From NCBI GenBank assembly GCA_037693485.1, contig CM075346.1:98500501-98564500 (forward strand): a DNA stretch of 64,000 nucleotides. The letters run 5' to 3'. Below are positions 43,957 to 54,906 of the stretch, in pieces (the first letter of the stretch is position 1; each line of letters begins with the position of its first letter). The notes under the pieces were generated by a model. That model had not been told where the DNA came from and did not search any database. It worked only from the letters and a program-made list of their open reading frames with translations. The stretch comes from Kitagawia praeruptora. Taxonomy: Eukaryota; Streptophyta; Magnoliopsida; Apiales; Apiaceae. A program made the position numbers and the translations under genes.

Positions 43957-45286
43957 ATAACACTATAATCATAACTAAGCTAAAACCCACCAAGAACATG
44001 CATAAAACTCAAAGTAAGATCTAGGGTTTCAAGTGGTACACCTTCCTTGGAGTATGTAAAAGCCTTACTAAGCTTGATCTAGTCCTTGTATAGCCTTAAT
44101 ATAACTTAGATCAACCAAAGAAAACATGAAATCAAAGTTAGTTTCTAGAAATCACTATTCACCGTCATCTTTGAGGATTTATTTGAAAATGAAAGAAGTG
44201 CATTTTGAAGCTAAAATTAATAGGATATCTATAAATTGAAATGTAGTACTCACCATAAAAATTTGGAGATCAAACAATGGTTGGAAGGTGGATTTCTCAT
44301 CTTGAATTAAGGAAGAAGCCGAATGGAGTAATAAGAGAGAGTGGTGGAGTTTTGCTTGGTTTCTCTTGCTCTTATCTCATCTAAAGTGTATTGTTGATGT
44401 GTATGTAGATAATATATTGCATAAAGTACCTTTAATAAAGTTATTAGGTCATGGATGGTGCATTCTAAGTGGACAAGTGTTGTGATTTTGTGGTAAGATG
44501 AGAAGATTATGCTAAGTGCTTAGTTTGATCTCTAATTGTTCTAGTTCCTTTGTAACTAGCTTGGTTACTTGATATTATCCACTAGCACATGCATGGACCT
44601 TGGCCCTCTGCTTGTTCTTTGTCTGGTTATTGCTCAATTTCATTGATCGTTTGAAGGATTATCTCAAGGATTTCTTGTTAGGGTTTTACCGGAAACCTTC
44701 TTAATAATTATACTACCATTCCCAATCCTCCATTAAAATCTTGGATTTAAATTCCTCAATTCTGTTTATTAAATCCTTAATTCCTTCAGTGTTCTAGGAA
44801 ATTATCGGAGAAAATAAAATGCTATTTTTCTGAATCCGATATCGTTTACATACACTTATTTTGCCTATCGATCATTAATACAAACTCAGAAATCCGTTTT
44901 GAATACTTCCATATCGTGTCGTCTAATAATATTCCAATTTCCACCAAAAACATTATTCATCACTTATTTTCTCTTTAATTCTTATAATTAGAAAAATGCC
45001 CTTGTTCTCTTTCGAGCGTTCCTTAACCCTTTTTCGGAACCACTGGACTTATAACAGATATCGATTTGGATGACATGAGCATATTTCCTTCCTCTTTGGA
45101 ATACCATATCTTACTTTCTAGGAGATAGATTATTCTAATCTAAGTTGTCAACCCATTGCATTGTTCTTGGCATATAAATATTTGAATCCAAATCCATTCC
45201 ATATTAATTTATTAGAACCACTATTACACTTATACTCCATTACATAATAAAAGTTTAAATTCCTACCAAAATCTGGGTTCTTACAG
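43957..45286 (-). repeat. Gypsy LTR fragment of element Y (3' LTR, truncated by A1)
   Basis: On the minus strand it begins TGTAAGAACCCAGATTTTGG at 45286, just after a polypurine tract, and runs to the A1 insertion at 43957. It is similar to the right-hand part of X (about 33540-35013), including CTAGGGTTTCAAG and ACCTTCCTTGGAGTA, but more diverged than two copies of one young family would be. The rest of this LTR should lie beyond A1, off the left edge. Confidence 0.8.
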
Positions 45287-45300
45287 TCTCCCCTCCTTAA
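45287..45300 (-). promoter_or_regulatory. Polypurine tract of gypsy element Y
   Basis: Reads TAAGGAGGGGAGAC on the minus strand, immediately before TGTAAGAACC. It fixes the LTR boundary and orientation. Confidence 0.75.
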
Positions 45301-45318
45301 AAGGATTCCGTCCCGGAA

Positions 45319-45612
45319 TCAGTCTGAAAACAAATGGGGGTACTTTTCCAGCATCGCGCATTCCAATTCCCAAGTTGACTCTTTCACATTGTGATTCTGC
45401 CACAAAACTCTGACTAACTTGATGACCTTGTTTCGGAGTACTTGCTCTTTTCGATCTATGATTTCCATAGGCTGCTTCACATAGGTTAAGTCTGGTGGAA
45501 GGTCTACGCGCTCATATTCTACTATATACTTAGCATCCGGATTGTATTTCCTCAACATCGAAACATGAAACACATTGTGCACTTGTTGTAGATTTGGGGG
45601 TAATGCTATAGA
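45319..45612 (-). pseudogene. C-terminal end of Ty3/gypsy pol (integrase tail and chromodomain-like) of Y
   Basis: Frame reading LPPNLQQVHNVFHVSMLRKY, then PMEIIDRKEQVLRNKVIKLV, then NVKESTWELECAMLEKYPHLF. The HNVFHVSMLRKY and ATWE...KYP-like ending is typical of the integrase C-terminus of plant chromoviruses (Tekay/Del type), where a chromodomain lies at the end of pol. Only the last 95 or so codons remain; upstream the sequence switches near 45612 to an unrelated LTR fragment. It is separated from its LTR by about 30 bases. Confidence 0.85.
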
Positions 45613-45784
45613 CTCTATGGGTTATAGACTTTGGCTGTTCTCTAGACTTTGACTGGTAGACTCTTGTAGTAGTCTCTGGCTAGTAGACTCTTGTCAACTT
45701 CATTCTTCAAGATCAACCAAGTACAATCACATGTAGACTTTGTTCTAGTATTTTGACTGTCATCATATACAATTATTTCTAACA
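45613..45784 (-). repeat. LTR fragment of a third Sirevirus-like element, C
   Basis: On the minus strand it starts TGTTAGAAATAATTGTATATG at 45784 after a polypurine tract. After about 170 bases it is cut by Y. It is rich in TAGACT words (GTAGACTCTTG), a vocabulary different from families A and B. The left boundary is approximate. Confidence 0.6.
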
Positions 45785-45799
45785 ATCTCCCCTATTTAT
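45785..45799 (-). promoter_or_regulatory. Polypurine tract of element C
   Basis: Reads CATAAATAGGGGAGAT on the minus strand (boundary within one base), directly before TGTTAG, matching the position and core of the tracts in A and B. Confidence 0.6.
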
Positions 45800-46225
45800 G
45801 CTTTATACAATGGAGTATAAATCTATGTTGATGATGTCAAAAACAACTATACACGTATTTTATTACATGACTCAACTAGAACAGAAATCAATAAACTATA
45901 TACCTATCTCGTTGTGTGTCCACAAGCTTTAGCCTTTTTCATCTTCTTCTGGAATTCTTCTAAACTATGGACTGCTCTTCAAAAACTCTTCAAGTAGAAG
46001 CTCTTCACTTTTTGCTAAGGCTTGACCAACCTTTTCTTTAAGTTCAATCATCTCTAGATTCGAGAAAATAATCTGGTAGTGAAGAGATCAAAGTTGATCT
46101 TGCTAGAATTTGAAAACATTGATATTGTTTAGATCAAGTATATATGACTCTTCATCTATTCCTTGATATTCCACATATGGTCCAAATTTGTCATTCAATA
46201 TTTCAAAGTTATGAAAACCCAATTC
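45800..46225 (-). other. 3' untranslated part of element C
   Basis: AT-rich, no gene seen. It lies between the likely C third-frame end and the polypurine tract. Confidence 0.45.
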
Positions 46226-47090
46226 TTAGTCTTTGCCATTTGGACCACAACATATTAATTTGAATGGAGGTACACTTCCTGACCTAATCTTGTAGAGATC
46301 ATTGATGTGTTGTTCAATGTATTCAATCCAGATTCTCATTTGCTTACTCCACTTCTGAGTCACATTTGCTCTCTTGAGTAGTAGAAATCTGACATAAGCC
46401 AATTCCTCTTCTTTCTTGTAATGTAGCAGAGTTTGAAGATCCATCCACTTTACATTACCATTGCGAAAGAAATAGAGAATATGATCATTGAATTCTTCCT
46501 TGGTCACATTGCCATTGTACTTCATATACTCTTGAAATTTTTGGTTATTTTGAACTAAACAGGCTGAGATCAATTTGTTGAGATGTTTTTGACAAATTTT
46601 CTCTCCAACTCTGTCAAGTAGGGTATGTGGATCATTTACTAGCTTAGTCATATTAGTCACATTCTTCATCATTTCTTGAGACCCTAGCCCTGCTCCATGT
46701 GCATGTTGACAGCTTGATTAGCTTGGCTTGTAGTCCAATAAGATGGTAGATCACTTTCTTTTTCTTTCTCAATTACTGATAGACTCTGATCCACTTGAAC
46801 TACTTTCTTCAGAAAAGTCAAGGTTATTTTGTTTTCACTAGAACCAAGATCTAAATTTTGAAACTTTGGATCTTGAGATGCAAGAGAACTATCAGCAACT
46901 GTTGGTGCTTTGTTGACTTGCTATTAATTCCCAATAGAAGTATGAATAGCTTTCTTCATTAGTTGTTGAGTAGTAGATATAGACTTTTGTGACTTGGTCA
47001 CCTCCTCAGCAAAACCAATTTTCTTTAAATTTAGATCAACCTCGGAGTCTAGCTCTTTGACAACCTCATGTCTGAGCCTTAAAGATTGAG
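46226..47090 (-). pseudogene. Probable third (envelope-like) frame remnant of element C
   Basis: An open frame of 148 codons (46226-46672) reading, for example, KWMDLQTLLHYKKEEELAYV and PPFKLICCGPNGKD. It is preceded upstream (46673 to about 47090) by codons that still make sense but are interrupted by stops: a charged, helical, Ser/Gln-rich region. I assign it to C because it lies just inside the polypurine tract on the same strand, where A and B keep their third frame. I cannot match it residue by residue to the A or B proteins, so the assignment rests on position. Confidence 0.45.
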
Positions 47091-49096
47091 CTAGTAGAGA
47101 CTCTGGTTGAGGACATTTAATACTTCTCTTTGTATGTCCTTCTTGCTTACAAACACTCCATTTTTTTCCGAACGAGATTCATCCATCTCCGTTCGGATTC
47201 TCACAGATTGGCCCTTTGCGCCACGCTTGTTCCGCACCTTCTTTAAGGCATCATCAGGGATCAATTTTCCATACCACCTCCACGGTCTAGGTAAATCATA
47301 GTTCCAAAACTCCATTGGTTCCAACAGATATATCAATGGCCTCCAACACTCTTGTAATTTCTCTGTGTAATGATAAGGACCTGCCACTACATGAGAGCAA
47401 GGCAAATGGTGGCAAGCCCATTTTTCGCATGAACAAGAGCGATCTCGAATGTTGACAACCTGTTCGTTACCACCCTTGTACCCACCCCTAACTGGATAAC
47501 GTTGTGTTATGCTTGAAATTCCATCTTGACGAATAAAAGTCGCACCCTATGTGAAGTTGCCTTATTTTGAATTTTGGTTAACATATTCATCATTCGCGAA
47601 TAAAATTCTTGGCCTTGTCCAATGTTGTCTTCAACCAAGTTTCGATGTATGTTAATAATCTTCACAGTCTTGAAGAAGATATACTCCATCAATGTTGTTG
47701 TTGGTAGAAAACGAGCCATTCTTATGTTCCAATTGAAACCTTCCATGTTATTTATTGTACATTGCCCGTAACGCTCACCACGGGAGTCATGGGCCAAAAT
47801 CCACTTTTTAGCTAGAATTCTTTGAAGATAGACCAAAGCCGGAGGGGAAATTCTCCCAATCATCTTCATGTACCATATATGTTTTTTCATTTGGGGGGTA
47901 CTCCCAGCTTTCCACATCAACTGTTTTAACTTTTTCCCTGGATGAAGAAAAGTTACTTCGAACATGGAACAAGCAAAACTTATGGGTTCCCATAGGATCA
48001 CAAAATCCATTACTCGGATCCCTCATTGCAGTAAGGATACTTGCTACACCATCCGAAATGATACACACTCCCATCCTTTGGCCGCAAACATGCTTACGTA
48101 AAAGTTGCAGAAACCAAGACCAATTTTCGTACGTTTCTTCCGCCACCAAAGCATAGCAAACGGGATATTGGTGGTTGTTTGAATCCATACCCATGGCAAC
48201 AAGTAGCTTTCCTTTATATTTCCCTTCAAGAAGGTACTATCGATTGATAATACGGGACGTGCATGTTGACAACCATCCATCATTGCTTTTAAACACCAAA
48301 ATACACGTTTAAGTACAGAGGTGTTTGCAAGTTGCCCATGAGGAACTACGTCAATCTCTACACTGCTGCCTGGATTTGCATGTATCATGGCAGTGAGAAA
48401 CATTGGAAGTGCTTGATAGGTTGTAGTCCAATTACCATACACCTCCTCAATGGCCTTTTGTTTCCCTCTCCATGCTTTTTTGTAACCAACTTGATGTTGG
48501 TATTCGTTGTTTACCATTGTTATAATGCTGGGATTTGAGGTTTTTATATCACCTGTTACATGGATTAGTTATACGTCAAATCAAGGATTTAATTTTTTTA
48601 AAACTACTTTCAAAACTTTAATAACATACGAAACTTACGTGAGGCTTAACTAGCTTTGAAATTAACGTTGCAGATAATTTGCCATGATCCTACAATGGCC
48701 CATTAACCAAGCAATTGTGCTCTGAATTATTCACGATAATTTGAAACTGACCATGCCTAACCTTCTTCGAAGCTCTCAACCTCCACGTACAAGTTTGCAA
48801 TACACAATCTGCAATGAACTGAGTCTTATTGCTTCTCGTGACAATGTAGGTACGATCTATTGCAATATGAACTCGTTTTACAACATCTATTAGAGATTTT
48901 TTGTCTTCAAAAATAGATCCAACCGCTAGTTCCGCATTCCCTACATGATAATCAAGATTAGGGTACGCAACTGCAGTTGGTGTATATCGTTCAGTCTCAA
49001 ACCAAGGAGCCATGGGAAGTTGTTGTTGGGTCATAAACGTCGAACTAGTGGGAGCTTCTTCATCGCCACTTTCTGAAAGATTTTCATCATCATTCC
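47091..49096 (-). pseudogene. Mutator-like (MULE) transposase, main part, frameshifted
   Basis: Pieces of a MuDR/MURA-type transposase in order on the minus strand. 49034-48690: N-terminal DNA-binding region with CTWRLRASKKV and EHNC. 48517-48044: transposase core with the first catalytic Asp in LSIDSTFLKG. 48194-47808: VCIISDGVASI with the second Asp. 48010-47507: HKFCLFHVRSNF-type region and NNMEGFNWN with the catalytic Glu. 47405-47091: SWIM zinc finger CSCEKWACHHLPCSHV just upstream and within, then a basic tail. At least three frame changes separate these blocks, so the gene is dead. It is cut at 49096 by B2 and continues at 59205. It runs into element C at about 47090. Confidence 0.88.
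49092..49096. repeat. TSD of B2, left copy (ATTCC)
   Basis: ATTCC at 49092-49096 and 59200-59204, flanking the two LTRs of B2; the outer sequences on both sides are the same MULE gene. Confidence 0.95.
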
Positions 49097-49683
49097 TGTT
49101 AGATATAATTGATGTGATTTAATGTCAGTGTTTAAGTGTTACAGGGAAAAAGAGTTTAACTTGTTAATGAAAGCAGTCGTAGCAGAGTTTGAGTATACGC
49201 TGACAGAAGGAAGCGCAAACACTGCTGGTTGACAGAAGGAAGCGCAAACACTGCTGGCTGTGAGCGCAACAGAGTTTGTTAAAGTTTGTCTACTGGAAGC
49301 GTCTACAAGTCAACAGAGATTGAAGATTAATTTAAGATAAATATGGAAGCAATATCTTTGAAGATTGGATAGCTGTCAAAGAGATTGTGTTAACTTAGAA
49401 GACGTGTAGCAATATTAATTGATATCAATTGTATAGCTTAATTATAGGAGAATCAATTAACGATTGTACGTAGCTGTATATCTTATAAATACAGTTAGGT
49501 TAACCCTAGAAGGGTAATCATCGTGAACGAATATCATTCATTGTAACCTAAGCAGCTCTCTATGATATTTTACATCACTGAGAGAGGAATTATTAATTCC
49601 AAACAGTTTTAAGTACTAAAACGTGTGTTCTTGTTATTCTCTCATAATAGTACTTGATTATATATTTTGTATTCGGCCTAACA
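49097..49683 (+). repeat. B2 5' LTR (587 bp)
   Basis: TGTTAGATATAATTGATGTG to TTCGGCCTAACA. U3 holds two copies of a roughly 29-base unit containing GACAGAAGGAAGCGCAAACA (49200-49260). TATA box TATAAATA at 49484-49491. Confidence 0.95.
49484..49491 (+). promoter_or_regulatory. TATA box of the B2 5' LTR
   Basis: TATAAATA, conserved in sequence and position in all four B-family LTRs (also 59000-59007 in the 3' LTR). Likely core promoter of the element. Confidence 0.65.
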
Positions 49684-49698
49684 AGTGGTATCAGAGCC
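49684..49698 (+). promoter_or_regulatory. B2 primer binding site
   Basis: AGTGGTATCAGAGCC immediately after the 5' LTR, complementary to the initiator methionine tRNA 3' end. Confidence 0.92.
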
Positions 49699-49745
49699 AA
49701 TCTGTTACTTTATTACAGTTTAAGATCCAAACACAATTGTAATCA

Positions 49746-50702
49746 ATGGCAGAGATACCTCCTCCATCAGGTTCTGAGAAAGCTCCTACTACTGTTAGTA
49801 GGTATGAGACGATTAGGGTTCCTATACTTAAGCCATCAGAGTACGCAATCTGGAAGGTGAAGATGACCATGTTTCTAGAGGCTACAGATCCAGAATATCT
49901 TGACAGAATATATGAAGGTCCTCATAAACCTACAAAGTTAACTGCTGCTGTTGCTGGTGAGGAATCAAAAGTGATTCCAAAGGAAAAGAAAGATCTAACT
50001 GCTGAGGATCTTTCATCTATTGCTAAGGATGCAAAAGTAAGGCATTTACTTCACAGTGCTTTAGACAATGTTATATCAAACAAGGTGATTAACTACACAA
50101 CTGCAAAAGAAATTTGGGATGCACTTGAGGTTAGATGTCAGGGAACTGCTGCTATCAAGAAGAATAGAAGGAACATACTCACACAGGAGTATGAGCATTT
50201 TGAGGCAAAGTCTGAAGAAACCATGACAGAAACATTTGACAGATTCTGTAAACTGCTCAATGATCTGTCATTGGTTAACAAAGAGTATGATTTAGAAGAC
50301 TCAAATCTCAAGTTTCTTCTCTCTCTACCTGAAAAGTGGGATGTGAAAGCAACCACTATAAGAGATAACTATGATCTTGCTGATACTGAAATTGATGAAA
50401 TCTATGGTCTGCTTAAAACTCATGAGTTAGAAATGGAGCAGAGAAACAGGAGATCAAGCAAGAAGTCAAAGTCTGTTGCTCTGAAAGTTGAAGAAAAATC
50501 TTCAAAGAAAGAAGCATCAAGGAAGAAGGCAAAAGGAAAAGCCTTGGTCATTCATTCAGAAAGTGAGTCATCAAACACTGATGTTGACTCAAACACAGAT
50601 GAATCATCTGATTCTGAAGATGATGAAGAGATGATGCAAATGGCTGCATTGATGGTAAAGACCTTCAAGAAGATGGGTGTATTTTCTAGCAAAGAAGGAT
50701 GA
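49746..50702 (+). pseudogene. gag: B2 gag, C-terminal half deleted
   Basis: The ATG at 49746 starts MAEIPPPSGSEKAPTT, matching B1 gag. The capsid-like domain is intact (YAIWKVKMTMFLEATDP, AKEIWDALEVRCQG, MTETFDRFCKLLNDL). At ATGGG (50673-50677) the sequence jumps into integrase, so all three zinc knuckles are lost. The frame then stops after 318 codons. The protein would lack nucleic-acid-binding knuckles and is unlikely to package RNA. Confidence 0.93.
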
Positions 50703-53286
50703 AACTGCATTAACTCTGGCAGAACATATAATGCAGTTGGACAAAGGGTCAAAGAATCAAGTGAAGATTATCAGAAGTGACAATGGAACTGAATTCAGGA
50801 ATTCAATAATGGAAGAATTTTGCAAGAACAAAGGAATTAAACAAGAGTTTTCTGCACCTGGCACTCCACAACAGAATGGTGTAGTTGAAAGGAAGAACAG
50901 AACCTTGGTAGAAGCTGCCAGAACTATGCTTGATGAAGCAAAATTACCAACCTATTTCTGGGCAAAAGCTGTTCAAATTGCTTGTTTTACTCAGAATGCC
51001 ACTCTGATCAATAAGCATGGAAAAACACCATATGAAATGGTGAGAGAAAAGAAGCCAAACCTGAAATATTTTCATATTTTTGGGTGCAAATGTTTTGTGC
51101 TAAAAACTCATCCTGAACAGTTGACCAAATTTGATCTGAAGGCAGATGAAGGAATTTTTGTTGGCTATCCACTGTCAACGAAGGCATTCAGAGTTTATAA
51201 TCTGAGAACCAGAGTGATCATAGAATCTATTCATGTGTCTTTTGATGACAAGAAAATAACTGGACTTGAAGATGTCAATGACCATGATCAACTACATTTT
51301 GAAAATGAAGATCTAATCTCTGACGAAATAAACTCTGACGGATCAATTCCAACAGACTCTATTGATACAAACTCTGAACCTCTACTGGTAAACACAGAAG
51401 AAATTGTTCAACCAGAACAAAGGAGAGAACCAATTGAGGGGGAGTATGAAGAATCAAACTCTGATGATTCACATTCTGAAAGTGAATCACATGAAAAATC
51501 TGGATCAATCTCTGATGATTCACATTCTGAGCAGTCACATTCAGGGGGAGCCTCAGAGAATGAAGAAAGACACCAAGAAAATCAGGAGAACATGGATCGA
51601 GGGGGAGGATCAAACTCTGAGAGAAGTCATTTGCCTTCAGCTAGGAAATGGACCAAATCTCACACACCTGATTTGATCATTGGTGATCCAGATGCAAGAG
51701 TTAGGACAAGAAGTGCAACAACAAATGAATGTCTGTTTCATGCATTCTTGTCACAAACTGAACCAAAGAAAGTTGAAGAAGCTCTTAAAGATGCTGACTG
51801 GATAACAGCAATGTAAGAAGAGTTAAATGAATTTGAGAGAAATGAAGTGTGGACACTAGTACCAAGACCCAAGAACAGATCTATTGTTGGTACTAAATGG
51901 GTTTTCAGAAACAAAACTGATAGTGAAGGGGTTGTTACAAGAAACAAAGCCAGACTTGTGGCAAAAGGCTATTCACAGCAAGAGGGGATAGATTATGATG
52001 AGACTTTTGCTCCAGTGGCCAGGTTGGAGGCAATAAGGATGTTTCTTGCTTATGCTTCTCACAAGAAATTCAAGGTTTTTCAGATGGATGTGAAAAGTGC
52101 TTTTCTGAATGGAAAACTTGAAGAAGAAGTGTTTGTTGAGCAACCACCTGGTTTTGTAGATCCAAAATATCCAGATCATGTCTACAGGCCAGACAAGGCA
52201 CTATATGGACTTAAGCAGGCACCAAGAGCATGGTATGAAACTCTGGCTCAATTTCTTTTAGAAAGTGGATTCAACAGAGGTACAATTGATAAAACTCTGT
52301 TTTATTTCAAATCTGGAAGTGACTTGCTTTTAGTTCAGATATATGTTGATGACATTATTTTTGGATCTACTAATGATAAACTCTGTAAGAAGTTTGCCAA
52401 GCTCATGCAATCCAGGTATCAAATGAGTATGATGGGAGAGCTTAGTTATTTTCTAGGCTTACAGGTGAAGCAAACAGATGATGGTATCTTTATCAATTAA
52501 GCAAAATATACCAGAAATCTTCTCAAGAAATTTGGCATGCTTGACTGTTCATCTGCAACAACTCCCATGGTAACTGCAACTAAATTGGACAAAGATACAG
52601 GGTCATCAGTAGATATGACAAGCTACAGAGGAATGATTGGCTCTCTACTCTATTTAACAGCAAGTAGACCTGATATCATGTATGCAACATGTCTGTGTGC
52701 AAGGTTTCAGGCAAATCCAAGAGAACCACATCTAACAGCTGTGAAGAGGATTTTTAAGTATCTCAAGGGCACCATAACTTTAGGACTGTGGTATCCAAGA
52801 GAATCAGATTTCAACCTACTTGGCTACTCTGATGCAGACTTTTCAGGCTGTAAAATTGACAGAAAAAGCACAAGTGGAAGTTGTCAATTTCTTGGTGATA
52901 GACTTGTTTCTTGGTACAGCAAGAAACAGAAATCAATATCCACATCTATAGCTGAAGCAGAGTATATTGCTGCTGGTAGCTGTTGTGCACAGATACTATG
53001 GATGAAGAATCAACTGCTGGATTATGGATTGAGGTATAGCAAAATACCTATTTTCTATGATAATCAAAGTGCTATTGCAATGACAGGTAATCCAGTACAA
53101 CACTCAATGACCAAGCACATCAGCATAAGGTATCACTTTATCAGAGAGAATGTAGAGGAAGGCAACATTGAGCTCCACTTTGTGTCTACAGAACAACAAC
53201 TTGCAGATGTCTTCACCAAGCCTTTGAGTGAAGCTACATTTACAAGACTGGTCAATGAACTAGGAATGGTCTCTGGTTTTGACTAG
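50678..53286 (+). pseudogene. pol: B2 pol, missing protease and N-terminal integrase, two nonsense codons
   Basis: Starts mid-integrase (YFLAKKDETALTL), in a different frame from gag. It keeps IRSDNGTEF, ERKNRTL(V)EAARTM and the acidic linker. TAA at 51814-51816 replaces a CAA of B1. RT has FQMDVKSAFLNG and YVDDIIFGSTN. TAA at 52498-52500 replaces a second CAA. RNase H (SDADFSGCKIDRKSTSGSC, AEAEYIAAGSCCAQ) and ADVFTKPLSEATFTRL run to the normal end at 53286. Not functional. Confidence 0.93.
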
Positions 53287-54906
53287 AAATGTTGGTTAGA
53301 CTCAAAATCTTACTCATGCAATGTATTGCTCATATTTCTGTGAATTGCTAAGTGCTCTGTGAACTTTGTTGCTTAAACTCTGTTATGCATACTCTGTTAA
53401 CATGTTTTTGTTTAAACACTGTTAAAGTCTGTCAGCATGTCTGTCTGTCATACACTGTTAACATGTTTGATAAACTCTGTGAATTCTGAATTGATTTTTG
53501 TCTGGATGAAAACACCAATGAAGAAATATGTATGAAGCATGATTCTCAGTGATTAAATCAAGACTCTTTCTGAGTCACTGTGATCTAATCAGAAATTGTG
53601 CAGTAAGTTAACACAGCATGATACTGTTTCATATTTATAGCATCTCTTAGTTTATTTGGTCCTAAACTCTGAGTCTATGAATACTGTGTGCATTGCCTGT
53701 CATGATTAAATTCTGATATATCAAGAGCAGTTATATTCATTTGTATATTGAAAAGCAAATAGGTGAGATTTTCTCTACAAAGGAAAGTTTACTCAGTGAA
53801 TATATATACATAAAAAAACGTATATATGCTGATCATCTTGTACAAACAGTGCAACTGAACACTTTGGTCTATTAAATTGTTCAGTTCGCCATTTATTCAT
53901 TTAATCCATCTCTTCTCACCTGTTTGATTTTACTAAATTACACCCTTGAATAAAGTCCTTTTGATTTGTGCATATATGTACTCAAAGTAGTGTAGATCTG
54001 GTTGACAATCAAGCATATGGTAGTATCTGCTTTTACTGATTGAACTTGAGTGTAAACACTTCACCCAAACACTTGTGTGCTTTGAGAGTTTGTGCGTTTA
54101 TCAAATCTTTGGCATGTTACTCACTGAATGATACTTTGATAACTATCTCTTGATCTTTTTGTCTATAAAGACTGTGTGCTTACTTGGATAATTATGGACA
54201 TCAATGGGAATAGGGTTATTCAGATTTCTGTATTTAAGTAACTACAGAGTTTAGCATTCATCACATAATCAGTGTTTCATATGAGAGTTTGTGCATTCGG
54301 TGTTTATTGATTTATTTTATGGATTTTATGAAATATTAGATGCTATAAAAATTGATTTGGTAACCTCTGCTACACACACTCATATATTCACAACTGTGCA
54401 ATTTTTGAAAGGGTTTTAGTGATAAAGTTGGAAAATTGACAAACACTGTTGAATTGTGTTCCGTACTCTAAGGTAAATTTTCATTAAGATAATTTGAAAA
54501 TTTTGGAGTAAATAGAGTGTTTGACAACTGTTAATGAGTGTAAATGTGGTAAAGTGTCTTGAAAATAGGAAAGACAGTGGTAATAATTGGTATTTTACTG
54601 TGCGTGCTTAATTGATCCGTTGGATGATTGACACATGTCCCACTCACCCATTATTGTGTCCCACTCACACATTACTCTAGGAACGGTTGAGTGTTTTAAT
54701 GCACAAACGATTGGGTTTTAATTTTTAATTACAACTCTAATCATTTTTGTGTATATCGATTTATTTTTTTACTCTCACCTTCACATCCACTCATATTCAC
54801 TTTACCCAACCACAGAGTTCTTTTGTTTTTTTTTATTTCAACATTTTCACAAACACCTTTCAAACACATCAATTTCACTGTCATTTCTTTCTCGTTTCTT
54901 GATCTA
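53287..54906 (+). other. B2 spacer between pol and the envelope-like frame (about 1.6 kb)
   Basis: No gene seen. Dense in AAACTCTG and AAACACTG words (for example 53374-53480) and AT-rich. It ends in a pyrimidine-rich leader (about 54770-54905) ahead of the ATG at 54907. It corresponds to 10268-12297 of B1 and is about 0.4 kb shorter. Confidence 0.7.
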
